A DNA stretch of 6,215 nucleotides from an uncultured Collinsella sp. (GTDB taxonomy: Bacteria > Actinomycetota > Coriobacteriia > Coriobacteriales > Coriobacteriaceae): contig CAAENI010000102.1 of NCBI GenBank assembly GCA_900757285.1, forward strand, positions 1 through 6,215, in the 5' to 3' direction. The position numbers and the translations under genes are program-made. The notes below the pieces were generated by a model. The model was not told the origin of the DNA, searched no databases, and saw only the letters and a list, made by a program, of their open reading frames with translations. Positions 1-6,215 of the stretch are shown piece after piece; the stretch's first letter is position 1, and every line of letters starts with the position of its first letter.

Positions 1-564
1 GAGCGCGTGGCGCTCAACTACCTGCAGCGCATGAGCGGCATCGCTACCTACACGCACAGCATGGCCGCGGCGCTCGAGGGAACCAAGACCGTGCTCGTCG
101 ACACGCGCAAGACCACGCCGGGCATGCGCGTGTTTGAGAAGGCGGCGGTTGAGATTGGCGGCGGCAGCAACCACCGCTACAACCTGTCGACGGCCGTCAT
201 GCTCAAGGACAACCACATCGATGCCGCCGGCGGCGTGATGCGTGCGATCGAGATGGCGCGCGCCCATGCATCGTTTACCACGACGGTCGAGATCGAGTGC
301 GAGAACCTGGACATGGTGCGCGAGGCCGTGGAAGCCGGCGCCGACATCATCATGTTCGACAACATGACCCACGACGACATGGCTGCCGCGATTGAGCTTA
401 TCGATGGCCGCGCCAAGACCGAGTGCTCGGGCAACGTGGACGCCAGCAACATTCGCGCCCTGGCCGATCTGGGTGTCGACTATATTAGCTCGGGCGCCCT
501 GACGCACTCTGCGCCGATCCTCGACCTCTCGCTTAAGCACCTGCGTCTGCTGGACGGTAAATAA
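1..564 (+). CDS. nadC: Nicotinate-nucleotide pyrophosphorylase (quinolinate phosphoribosyltransferase), 3' part
   Basis: This enzyme converts quinolinate and PRPP to nicotinate mononucleotide, CO2 and pyrophosphate in cytoplasmic de novo NAD synthesis. The window opens inside the gene: the frame is open from base 1 (Glu-Arg-Val-Ala-Leu-Asn), which matches the family's ERVALN...SGIAT segment, so the GTG at 7 is not a start. The 187 visible residues are the C-terminal part of a protein usually about 280 long. Seen here are DTRKTTPGMR (visible residues 34-43), GGGSNHRYNLS and LKDNHI (about 53-73) with the Arg and Lys that bind quinolinate and PRPP, VEIECENLD (96-104), IIMFDNM, and the closing SGNV...ISSGALTHS. 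Together these are the QPRTase barrel motifs. The TAA stop (562-564) overlaps the next ATG by one base, so nadC and the regulator are cotranscribed. The gene looks intact in the visible part. Confidence 0.95.
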   Translation, partial: ERVALNYLQRMSGIATYTHSMAAALEGTKTVLVDTRKTTPGMRVFEKAAVEIGGGSNHRYNLSTAVMLKDNHIDAAGGVMRAIEMARAHASFTTTVEIECENLDMVREAVEAGADIIMFDNMTHDDMAAAIELIDGRAKTECSGNVDASNIRALADLGVDYISSGALTHSAPILDLSLKHLRLLDGK

Positions 565-1109
565 TGAACGCCCGCGAGCGTCGCCGTGCCATCATGGGCG
601 TGCTCGAAGGAGCCAAGGAGCCCGTTTCGGGCAGCGCACTTGCCCGCGAGGTTGGCGTGAGCCGTCAGGTCGTGGTTCAGGATATTGCCCTGTTGCGTGC
701 CGATGGGCACGATATCGTGGCGACCAACCGCGGCTACGTGCTGCAGGAAGCCGCGAGTAGCCCCGCCGTGCCCACGCGTCTTGTTAAGGTTCGCCACAGC
801 GTTGAGCAGGCAGGCGATGAGCTCACGAGTATCGTCGACGCCGGCGGCGCCGTGCTCAACGTGATCGTCAATCACCGCGTGTACGGTAAGATCACGGCCG
901 ACCTGGACATTCGCAATCGTCGCGATGTTGAGCGCTACCTGCACGATATCGAGAGCGGCAAGAGCTTTCCACTATTAACGGTGACGAGCGGCTATCACTT
1001 CCATCGCATTGCGGCAGAGGATGAGCAAACCCTCGACGAGATCGAGGCCATGCTCAAGGAGAAGGGCTACCTTGCCGATTTAATGCCCTACGAGGATGAT
1101 TTGTCCTAG
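564..1109 (+). CDS. niaR: NiaR-type transcriptional repressor of NAD biosynthesis (HTH_11 plus 3H domain)
   Basis: A 181-residue cytoplasmic DNA-binding protein, the usual length for NiaR/YrxA. Residues about 5-60 form a winged helix of the HTH_11 type (SALAREVGVSRQVVVQDI is the helix-turn-helix). Residues about 72-172 form the 3H domain, with His78 (VRHS), Glu86, His104 (VNHRVYG) and His145-x-His147 (GYHFHR). In the Thermotoga homologue TM1602 the equivalent His/Glu/His/His set binds a metal, so the metal site looks complete. NiaR proteins use nicotinic acid as corepressor and repress nadABC or niacin uptake genes. Here the gene shares the sequence ATAATGA with the nadC stop and has only a weak Shine-Dalgarno (ggacgg) inside nadC, so translation is probably coupled. 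By position, its target is likely its own operon. The symbol rests on domain order and context. A paralogous 3H regulator is the alternative. Confidence 0.88.
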   Translation: MNARERRRAIMGVLEGAKEPVSGSALAREVGVSRQVVVQDIALLRADGHDIVATNRGYVLQEAASSPAVPTRLVKVRHSVEQAGDELTSIVDAGGAVLNVIVNHRVYGKITADLDIRNRRDVERYLHDIESGKSFPLLTVTSGYHFHRIAAEDEQTLDEIEAMLKEKGYLADLMPYEDDLS

Positions 1110-1118
1110 AACACATGC

Positions 1119-1157
1119 AAAAGGAGGCCTCCGCGGCGATGCGGAGGCCTCCTTTTT
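1119..1157. terminator. Strong intrinsic terminator between convergent niaR and ferredoxin genes
   Basis: A perfect 16-bp stem (1119-1134 with 1141-1156) closes a 6-base loop (ggcgat). On the plus strand it ends in TTTTT (1153-1157) followed by gtttg. It begins 9 bases after the niaR stop. On the minus strand the same stem ends in TTTT and starts about 44 bases after the ferredoxin stop, so it probably serves both genes. Each arm contains the self-complementary decamer ggaggcctcc. Confidence 0.9.
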
Positions 1158-1200
1158 GTTTGTGCACGGTGTACTTTTGAGTGTGCAGGTGGGGGAGTTG

Positions 1201-1386
1201 TTACTCCTCGACGATCTCGGTGATCGCGCCAGCGGGGCAAGCGTCCTGGCAAGCGCCACAGGCGACGCAGGAATCCTCGTCAGCGACGGTAGCGACGTCC
1301 TGGAGCTCCAGAACGCCAGCGGGGCAGGAGTCGACGCAAACGCCACAAGCGATGCACTCGTCGGCATCAATTACGGGATGAGCCAT
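1201..1386 (-). CDS. Small 2[4Fe-4S] ferredoxin, clostridial type
   Basis: A 61-residue soluble electron carrier that would serve low-potential anaerobic redox enzymes such as pyruvate:ferredoxin oxidoreductase. It holds two complete cluster motifs: CIACGVCVDSCP (Cys11, 14, 17, 21) and CVACGACQDACP (Cys40, 43, 46, 50). In this family the first three Cys of each motif and the last Cys of the other bind one [4Fe-4S] cluster, giving two clusters. The two halves are an internal duplication. The length is near the usual 55-65. The start at ATG 1386-1384 gives MAHPVID and has an AGAGGA Shine-Dalgarno 7 bases upstream. The longer reading from 1452 would add 22 residues unlike any ferredoxin and would begin inside the proposed -10 box, so it was not used. 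The gene stands alone, convergent with niaR and divergent from dnaK. Its specific partner cannot be told from the sequence. Confidence 0.93.
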   Translation of the reverse strand: MAHPVIDADECIACGVCVDSCPAGVLELQDVATVADEDSCVACGACQDACPAGAITEIVEE

Positions 1387-1393
1387 GGTAGTT

Positions 1394-1400
1394 TCCTCTC
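1394..1400 (-). promoter_or_regulatory. Shine-Dalgarno of the ferredoxin gene
   Basis: Read on the minus strand this is GAGAGGA, 7 bases before the ATG at 1386. It selects the 61-residue start over the 83-codon open frame. Confidence 0.75.
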
Positions 1401-1447
1401 TGTTGACCGACGCTACAGGCGATGCGCGCCGGTTTGATTCGGGCAAA

Positions 1448-1475
1448 AACATACCACGGGAGCGACCGTTTGCAA
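1448..1475 (-). promoter_or_regulatory. Ferredoxin promoter (sigma-70 type, extended -10)
   Basis: On the minus strand the -35 TTGCAA (1475-1470) is followed by a 16-base spacer and TGgTATGTT, an extended -10 with the hexamer at 1453-1448. Transcription would start near 1441, giving a leader of about 55 bases before the ferredoxin ATG. This is motif reading only. Confidence 0.5.
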
Positions 1476-1527
1476 TACCCTCTGGCCGGCATCTTCATAC
1501 CGTTCGCCGAGTATGCCAAGGTTTACT

Positions 1528-1560
1528 AAAAAACGCGCAGGTGGGGCCGCTGAGCTGCGC
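1528..1560 (-). terminator. Intrinsic terminator on the minus strand, upstream of the ferredoxin promoter
   Basis: Read on the minus strand, gcgcag (1560-1555) pairs with ctgcgc (1540-1535) around a 14-base GC-rich loop. A G at 1534 and then TTTTTT (1533-1528) follow. It lies upstream of the ferredoxin promoter and downstream of no known minus-strand gene, so it would end a transcript made from 1561-1800. The stem is only 6 bp but fully GC-rich apart from one A-T pair. Confidence 0.5.
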
Positions 1561-1586
1561 AAATGTTAGCTAAAGGTGACTTGAAA

Positions 1587-1602
1587 TATTGAGCTATTGA
1601 GC
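1587..1602. repeat. Tandem duplication of tattgagc
   Basis: Two exact, abutting copies of the octamer tattgagc lie at 1587-1594 and 1595-1602. Each carries TTGAG, the core of an HspR half-site. The same core appears inverted (GCTCAA) at 1633-1638. Confidence 0.8.
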
Positions 1603-1609
1603 GCGCTTT

Positions 1610-1655
1610 GGAAAGCGCATCCCGGAACCGACGCTCAAAACGGGTCGCGCTTTCC
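1610..1655. repeat. Interrupted inverted repeat (13-bp hairpin)
   Basis: The 9-base arms ggaaagcgc (1610-1618) and gcgctttcc (1647-1655) are exact complements. After a 2x2 mismatch, cccg (1621-1624) pairs with cggg (1641-1644) around a 16-base loop. On the minus strand one mismatch becomes a G-U pair. Loop bases 1625-1628 can also pair with gttc at 1675-1678, which would allow a pseudoknot. Confidence 0.65.
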
Positions 1656-1713
1656 TCGGGGGTGCCCCAAGATCGTTCCGTGTGGCTCCGGTCCAAACCT
1701 CAGCCATCTCTAC

Positions 1714-1733
1714 ATAGATCTCAATAGATCTGT
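1714..1733. repeat. Repeated atagatct palindrome
   Basis: The octamer atagatct occurs at 1714-1721 and again at 1724-1731. Because agatct is its own complement, the pair also folds as a 6-bp stem with the 4-base loop caat. Confidence 0.7.
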
Positions 1734-1784
1734 CGAGAACTCAAACAGCGCATCTACCTGCGCATTTGAGAACCTAAACTCTCG
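1734..1784. repeat. Nested inverted repeats forming a long hairpin
   Basis: The outer arms cgaga (1734-1738) and tctcg (1780-1784) enclose ctcaaa/tttgag (1740-1745 with 1765-1770) and gcgca/tgcgc (1748-1752 with 1759-1763), around the 6-base loop tctacc. The small internal loop has two bases on one side and one on the other. It would be the first domain of the proposed minus-strand RNA. Confidence 0.6.
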
Positions 1785-1796
1785 GCAATAAGAAAT

Positions 1797-1825
1797 CTTA
1801 TATGAATTGACTTAGATTTTGTATA
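1797..1825 (-). promoter_or_regulatory. Possible promoter of the candidate RNA
   Basis: Read on the minus strand: TATACA (1825-1820, four of six to TTGACA), exactly 17 bases, then TATAAG (1802-1797, five of six to TATAAT). The start point would be near 1790, just ahead of the first hairpin. The surrounding bases (1786-1828) are AT-rich and could also serve dnaK. Confidence 0.35.
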
Positions 1826-1849
1826 TTCCGGCCCATAAGGGGATACACT
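1822..1849 (+). promoter_or_regulatory. Probable dnaK promoter zone
   Basis: The last AT-rich island before dnaK holds two possible -10 boxes, TATATT (1822-1827) and TACACT (1844-1849). TTGACT at 1807-1812 looks like a -35 but is spaced wrongly for either one. TTGTAT (1819-1824) stands 19 bases before the second box. The start point is therefore not fixed by sequence. No CIRCE element and no full HAIR (CTTGAGT-N7-ACTCAAG) is present. Confidence 0.35.
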
Positions 1850-1871
1850 ACATCCTGAAAGACAAGCCGAA

Positions 1872-1901
1872 GCGCCGCGTGACAGACCGTCGAGGCGGCG
1901 C
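1872..1901 (+). other. GC hairpin in the dnaK leader
   Basis: gcgccgc (1872-1878) pairs perfectly with gcggcgc (1895-1901) around a 16-base loop. The stem ends about 10 bases before the purine-rich Shine-Dalgarno (gagaggg, 1914-1920) of dnaK. It may stabilise the mRNA or tune translation; no function is shown. Confidence 0.5.
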
Positions 1902-1928
1902 GAACGCAAAAGAGAGAGGGAATTTCTA

Positions 1929-3821
<1,893 letters not shown>

Positions 3822-3823
3822 TC

Positions 3824-4666
3824 ATGTCCGCCCGTAAAGCTCGCACGGAGGCGGCTGCCGCTGGCGCCGCCCCCGTTGACTCTGAGGAGAAGGACGTGAA
3901 GATTCCCGTAGAGGCCGTCGACGATACTGAGGCCAACGAGGCCCCGGCCGCCGAGGCTGCCGAGAACCAGGTAGAGGATTCCAACAAGGAGGCGACGATG
4001 ACCGAGGACGAGATGGTGGAAGCCGCTATCCGCGCCGGTGAGGAAGCCGCCGACAACGACTTTAAGCTCAAGTTCGAGCAGGCCCAAAAGGAGCTTGCCG
4101 ACGTGCGCAATGAGCTTGATGCTGCGGCAGAGGCTCAGAAGGCCGCCGAGGACAAGGCGAAGGACGCCACTGAGCGCACCGCTCGTCTGCAGGCCGACTG
4201 GGAGAACTTCCGTCGCCGCACCGCCAACGAGCGCATCGCCGAGCGCGAGCGCGCGACCGAGAAGCTTGTCACCGCGCTGTTGCCGGTGATCGACGATATC
4301 GAGCGCGCGATCGACCATGCCCGCAGCCAAGAGCTTTCCGACGACTTTAAGCAGTTCGTCGATGGCGTTGACGCGGTACATGCCAAGCTGCTCGATGTGT
4401 TTGCGCACGAGGGCGTTGAGCCCATCGACCCCAAGGGCGAGGCGTTCGATCCGCTCGAGCACCAGGCTGTGGGCCGCGTCGAGGACGCATCGCAGTACGA
4501 CGAGACCGTCAACGATGTGTACCAGAAGGGCTACCGCATGGCAGATCGCATCCTGCGTTCCGCGATGGTGACGGTGACCTACGGTGGCGAGAAGCGCCCC
4601 GCACCGGAGCCCGAAGCGGCGCCCGAGGATGCTACGGCCGATACGGCCGAGAGCACCGAGGAGTAA
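3824..4666 (+). CDS. grpE: GrpE, nucleotide exchange factor for DnaK
   Basis: GrpE dimers open the DnaK nucleotide cleft and release ADP. The 280-residue reading starts 2 bases after the dnaK stop, with GAGGA 9 bases upstream inside dnaK. Residues 1-78 are an Ala/Glu-rich, probably disordered arm. About 80-130 form a long coiled-coil helix ending in DWENFRRR (125-132), and 145-190 form the helical bundle. The beta-domain signature FDPLEHQAV...GYRMADRILRSAMVTV (208-251) is complete, followed by an acidic Pro/Glu tail (256-280). The protein is longer than the usual 180-220 residues because of both tails. ATG 3998 (Met59) is in frame and has a much better Shine-Dalgarno; it would give a 222-residue protein. 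GTG 3896 is a third, weaker option. I keep 3824 because of the tight coupling to dnaK, but the true start is open. Confidence 0.96.
   Translation: MSARKARTEAAAAGAAPVDSEEKDVKIPVEAVDDTEANEAPAAEAAENQVEDSNKEATMTEDEMVEAAIRAGEEAADNDFKLKFEQAQKELADVRNELDAAAEAQKAAEDKAKDATERTARLQADWENFRRRTANERIAERERATEKLVTALLPVIDDIERAIDHARSQELSDDFKQFVDGVDAVHAKLLDVFAHEGVEPIDPKGEAFDPLEHQAVGRVEDASQYDETVNDVYQKGYRMADRILRSAMVTVTYGGEKRPAPEPEAAPEDATADTAESTEE
3986..4000 (+). promoter_or_regulatory. Internal ribosome binding site and alternative grpE start
   Basis: AAGGAGG (3986-3992) stands 5 bases before ATG 3998-4000, which is in frame with grpE at codon 59. It is the best Shine-Dalgarno match in the window. Initiation here would remove the disordered arm and keep every conserved GrpE element. 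Confidence 0.55.
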
Positions 4667-4671
4667 TTGAG

Positions 4672-4702
4672 AAGGGCCCCGGGGCAACACCCGGGGCCCT
4701 TT
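4672..4702 (+). terminator. GC-rich hairpin between grpE and dnaJ, probable partial terminator
   Basis: A perfect 12-bp stem (4672-4683 with 4690-4701) with the loop gcaaca starts 5 bases after the grpE stop. Only three Ts follow (4700-4702), the first two within the stem, so termination is likely incomplete. It would lower dnaJ and hspR transcription relative to dnaK and grpE, or protect the 3' end of a dnaK-grpE message. Confidence 0.65.
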
Positions 4703-4730
4703 CTGGCCAAGTGCCATATGACAGCATGAG

Positions 4731-4752
4731 CCGCCGTCCGCAGGGGCGGCGG
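4731..4752 (+). other. Hairpin just upstream of the dnaJ ribosome binding site
   Basis: ccgccg (4731-4736) pairs with cggcgg (4747-4752) around a 10-base loop. It ends 8 bases before the dnaJ Shine-Dalgarno (ggagaggag, 4761-4769). No clear promoter was seen in 4703-4774. Confidence 0.45.
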
Positions 4753-4774
4753 ATGTAACAGGAGAGGAGCTACG

Positions 4775-5734
4775 ATGGCTGCAGGCAAAACCTTCTATGA
4801 CATCCTGGGCGTATCCAAGAGCGCCTCCGACAAAGAGATTAAGAGCGCGTTTCGCAAGCTCGCGCAAAAATATCACCCCGACGCCGGCGGCGACGAGGCC
4901 AAGTTTAAGGAGATCAGCGAGGCCTACGAGACGCTTTCGGACGAGAAGAAGCGCAAAGAGTACGACCAGATGCTCATGTTTGGCGGCATGCCGGGCGCGG
5001 GCGGCGCGTATGGCGGCGGCTACGGTGCCGGCGCGGGCGCCAGCGGCTGGGGCGATATCTTCGACAGCATCTTTAGCGGTAACGGCGCCTGGGGCAGCGA
5101 TTGGGGCTCGGGCTTTGCCGGGGCTGCAGGCAATGCCGGCGCGGGTCGCAGTCGCGCTCGCAAGGGCGGCGACCTGTCGCTGACCGTCGATGTGACGGCC
5201 GAGGACGCGTTTCGCGGCGTGACGCACAAGGTCACCTACCGCATTCCCTCGACGGGCGAGCAGCAGACCATTACGGTCTCGGTGCCCGCGGGCGCGGTCG
5301 ACGGCGGCAAGCTGCGCTACAAGCGTCGCGGAGAGTACGGCGTTGCCGGCGGCGAGCGCGGCGACCTGGTCGTGACCACGCACGTGGAGGAGCACCCGCT
5401 GTTTAAACGCAAAGGTGCCGACGTGACCATGGAGGTACCGGTCTCGGTCTACGAGGCGGCGCTCGGCTGCACGGTGGACGTGCCCACGCCCGGCGGTGCG
5501 ACGGTTCGTCTGAAAGTGCCTGCGGGCACCCAGACGGGCAAGAAGTTCCGCTTTAAGGAGATGGGTGCGCCCGACGTCAAGCACCGTGGCCGCACAGGCG
5601 CGCTGCTCGTCGAGATTAAGGTGCAGGTTCCCACGAACCTGTCCGATGACGAGCGCGATGCCATGACCAAGCTGCGTGAGGCCGACACGCGCGACTATCG
5701 CGAGAAGGTCAATCGTTACAAGGCGACGTACTAG
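4775..5734 (+). CDS. dnaJ: J-domain co-chaperone lacking the zinc finger (DnaJ/CbpA type)
   Basis: A 319-residue Hsp40 that stimulates DnaK ATPase activity and hands over substrates. The J domain is residues 5-66, with His34-Pro35-Asp36, the motif needed to act on DnaK. Residues 69-128 are a Gly-rich linker containing DIFDSIF (94-100), like the DIF motifs of E. coli DnaJ. Two C-terminal beta domains follow (about 132-205 and 206-288), recognisable by VPAGAVDGGKLR, GGERGDLVV, PVSVYEAALG and PAGTQTGKKFRF. The CxxCxGxG repeats of true DnaJ are absent: the only cysteine is Cys232. Its length also fits the CbpA class (about 300) and not DnaJ (about 375). The start has GAGGAG 5 bases upstream. A GC hairpin separates it from grpE, and hspR follows 73 bases later. 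Family and position are certain; whether to call it dnaJ or cbpA is convention. Confidence 0.94.
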   Translation: MAAGKTFYDILGVSKSASDKEIKSAFRKLAQKYHPDAGGDEAKFKEISEAYETLSDEKKRKEYDQMLMFGGMPGAGGAYGGGYGAGAGASGWGDIFDSIFSGNGAWGSDWGSGFAGAAGNAGAGRSRARKGGDLSLTVDVTAEDAFRGVTHKVTYRIPSTGEQQTITVSVPAGAVDGGKLRYKRRGEYGVAGGERGDLVVTTHVEEHPLFKRKGADVTMEVPVSVYEAALGCTVDVPTPGGATVRLKVPAGTQTGKKFRFKEMGAPDVKHRGRTGALLVEIKVQVPTNLSDDERDAMTKLREADTRDYREKVNRYKATY

Positions 5735-5807
5735 GGCGGTTGCGTGGCCCACGGGCTGGCCGCAGGCTTATGATGGACGATAACGAGACGGAAAGGGGTC
5801 AGGTGGC

Positions 5808-6215
5808 ATGGCCGAGGACAATAGGAACAAACCGCTGTACATGATCAGCGTGGCGGCCGAGCTGACCGGCATGCATCCGCAGACTCTGCGCGTCTACGAG
5901 TCCAAGGGCCTGGTGAACCCCCAGCGCTCGGGCGGCAACACGCGTCTGTATTCGCGTGCCGATATCGAGCGCCTGGAGCTCATCAACCAGCTGACCGATG
6001 AGGGCATCAACCTTGCCGGCGTGGTGCGCATTCTCGATATGAAGGAGCGTGCCGAGGAGCGCGATCGCGAAAACGAGAAGCTTCGCGCCCGCGTTCGCCA
6101 GCTCGAGGACGAGCTACACGAGTACAAGATGCAGAAGAAGATCACCGCCCTGGCCCCGCGCGACGGCTCGGTCAACCCCGAGCAAGTCATGCGCAAGCTG
6201 CTAGGTACGGGTAGC
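5808..6215 (+). CDS. hspR: HspR, MerR-family heat-shock repressor, cut by the window edge
   Basis: The frame stays open for 136 codons to the end of the window without a stop. HspR proteins are about 130-150 long, so little is missing. In Streptomyces and Mycobacterium HspR represses the dnaK operon by binding HAIR sites and needs DnaK as corepressor. Residues 11-80 are the MerR winged helix with the HspR hallmarks VAAELTGMHPQTLRVYE (15-31), GLVNPQRSGGNTRLYS (34-49) and GINLAGVVRIL (66-76). A charged helix (about 77-112), probably a dimerising coiled coil, follows. The last residues (PEQVMRKLLGTGS) are the start of the C-terminal tail. ATG 5808 has AAAGGGG 9 bases upstream, and an in-frame TAA at 5781 limits the start. 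The 73-base gap after dnaJ has no terminator, so cotranscription is likely; TATGAT at 5769 is a weak promoter hint. Confidence 0.93.
   Translation, partial: MAEDNRNKPLYMISVAAELTGMHPQTLRVYESKGLVNPQRSGGNTRLYSRADIERLELINQLTDEGINLAGVVRILDMKERAEERDRENEKLRARVRQLEDELHEYKMQKKITALAPRDGSVNPEQVMRKLLGTGS

Larger units (their letters stand above)
1528..1790 (-). ncRNA. Candidate structured noncoding RNA of about 260 nt
   Basis: No protein gene is credible here, yet the stretch holds the parts of an RNA gene on the minus strand. A possible promoter sits at 1825-1797 (TATACA, 17 bases, TATAAG). Next come a closed hairpin (1784-1734), a small palindrome (1733-1714), a 13-bp interrupted hairpin (1655-1610), and a hairpin with six Ts (1560-1528). 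Two of the helices gain a G-U pair only when read on the minus strand. I do not recognise 6S RNA, tmRNA, RNase P RNA, SRP RNA, a T-box or a known riboswitch. A named Collinsella-specific RNA motif exists in the literature, but I cannot say whether this is it. The alternatives are an interspersed repeat or plain regulatory DNA of dnaK. Confidence 0.35.

Noticed and set aside
1096..1437. A 113-codon plus-strand frame opposite the ferredoxin
   Set aside because: It overlaps the niaR end and the terminator and is the antisense of a gene with two intact iron-sulfur motifs.
1387..1452. N-terminal extension of the ferredoxin to 83 residues
   Set aside because: The extra residues are unlike ferredoxins, the distal ATG falls in the proposed -10 box, and the inner ATG has a well-spaced Shine-Dalgarno.
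1641..1671. Resemblance to RNase P RNA (GAGGAAAG on the minus strand)
   Set aside because: The match stops after eight bases and the other universal RNase P segments are absent nearby.
1597..1791. A 64-codon plus-strand frame in the gap before dnaK
   Set aside because: It begins at TTG with no convincing Shine-Dalgarno, matches no family I know, and coincides with the inverted repeats that better explain the sequence.
1387..1928. CIRCE operator (TTAGCACTC-N9-GAGTGCTAA) or a canonical HAIR site
   Set aside because: I read both strands of the gap for these sequences and found no full match, only isolated half-site cores.
5770..5841. Short upstream frame overlapping the hspR start
   Set aside because: It has 24 codons, no Shine-Dalgarno, is out of frame with hspR and has no leader-peptide character.

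Overview
The window is GC-rich bacterial DNA that reads as ordinary chromosome from a high-GC Gram-positive gut bacterium. Coriobacteriia, probably Collinsella or a close relative, is the best guess. This rests on the HspR-type dnaK-grpE-dnaJ-hspR order typical of Actinomycetota, the codon use, and the overall look of the proteins; no database search was possible. No mobile element, CRISPR array, tRNA or rRNA was seen.

Layout. (1) Positions 1-1109, plus strand: the 3' part of nadC (quinolinate phosphoribosyltransferase) overlaps by one base a complete niaR-type gene, a niacin-responsive repressor with a 3H domain. A strong hairpin at 1119-1157 ends this unit. (2) 1201-1386, minus strand: a small 2[4Fe-4S] ferredoxin converges on that hairpin and has its own recognisable promoter. 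(3) 1387-1928: a 542-base gap without a credible protein gene. It holds the ferredoxin promoter, a minus-strand terminator, several hairpins and repeats that together look like an unannotated minus-strand RNA gene, and an AT-rich island likely to hold the dnaK promoter. (4) 1929-6215, plus strand: the heat-shock cluster dnaK, grpE (2-base gap), a GC hairpin with a short T run, dnaJ, then hspR, which runs off the right edge.

How the genes work together. DnaK is the Hsp70 ATPase, GrpE exchanges its nucleotide, and the J protein delivers substrate and triggers hydrolysis. HspR, a MerR-family repressor, is expected to repress the cluster and to be kept active by DnaK, forming a feedback loop. NadC makes nicotinate mononucleotide for NAD, and NiaR would shut that pathway when niacin is plentiful.

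Points that stand out: DnaK carries the extra segment in its nucleotide-binding domain that is normally a mark of diderm (Gram-negative) Hsp70s. The operon's J protein has no zinc finger. GrpE has a second in-frame start behind a near-perfect Shine-Dalgarno sequence. No canonical HAIR or CIRCE operator was seen upstream of dnaK, although HAIR-core pentamers are clustered there. The candidate RNA gene at about 1528-1790 is the most likely undescribed element.
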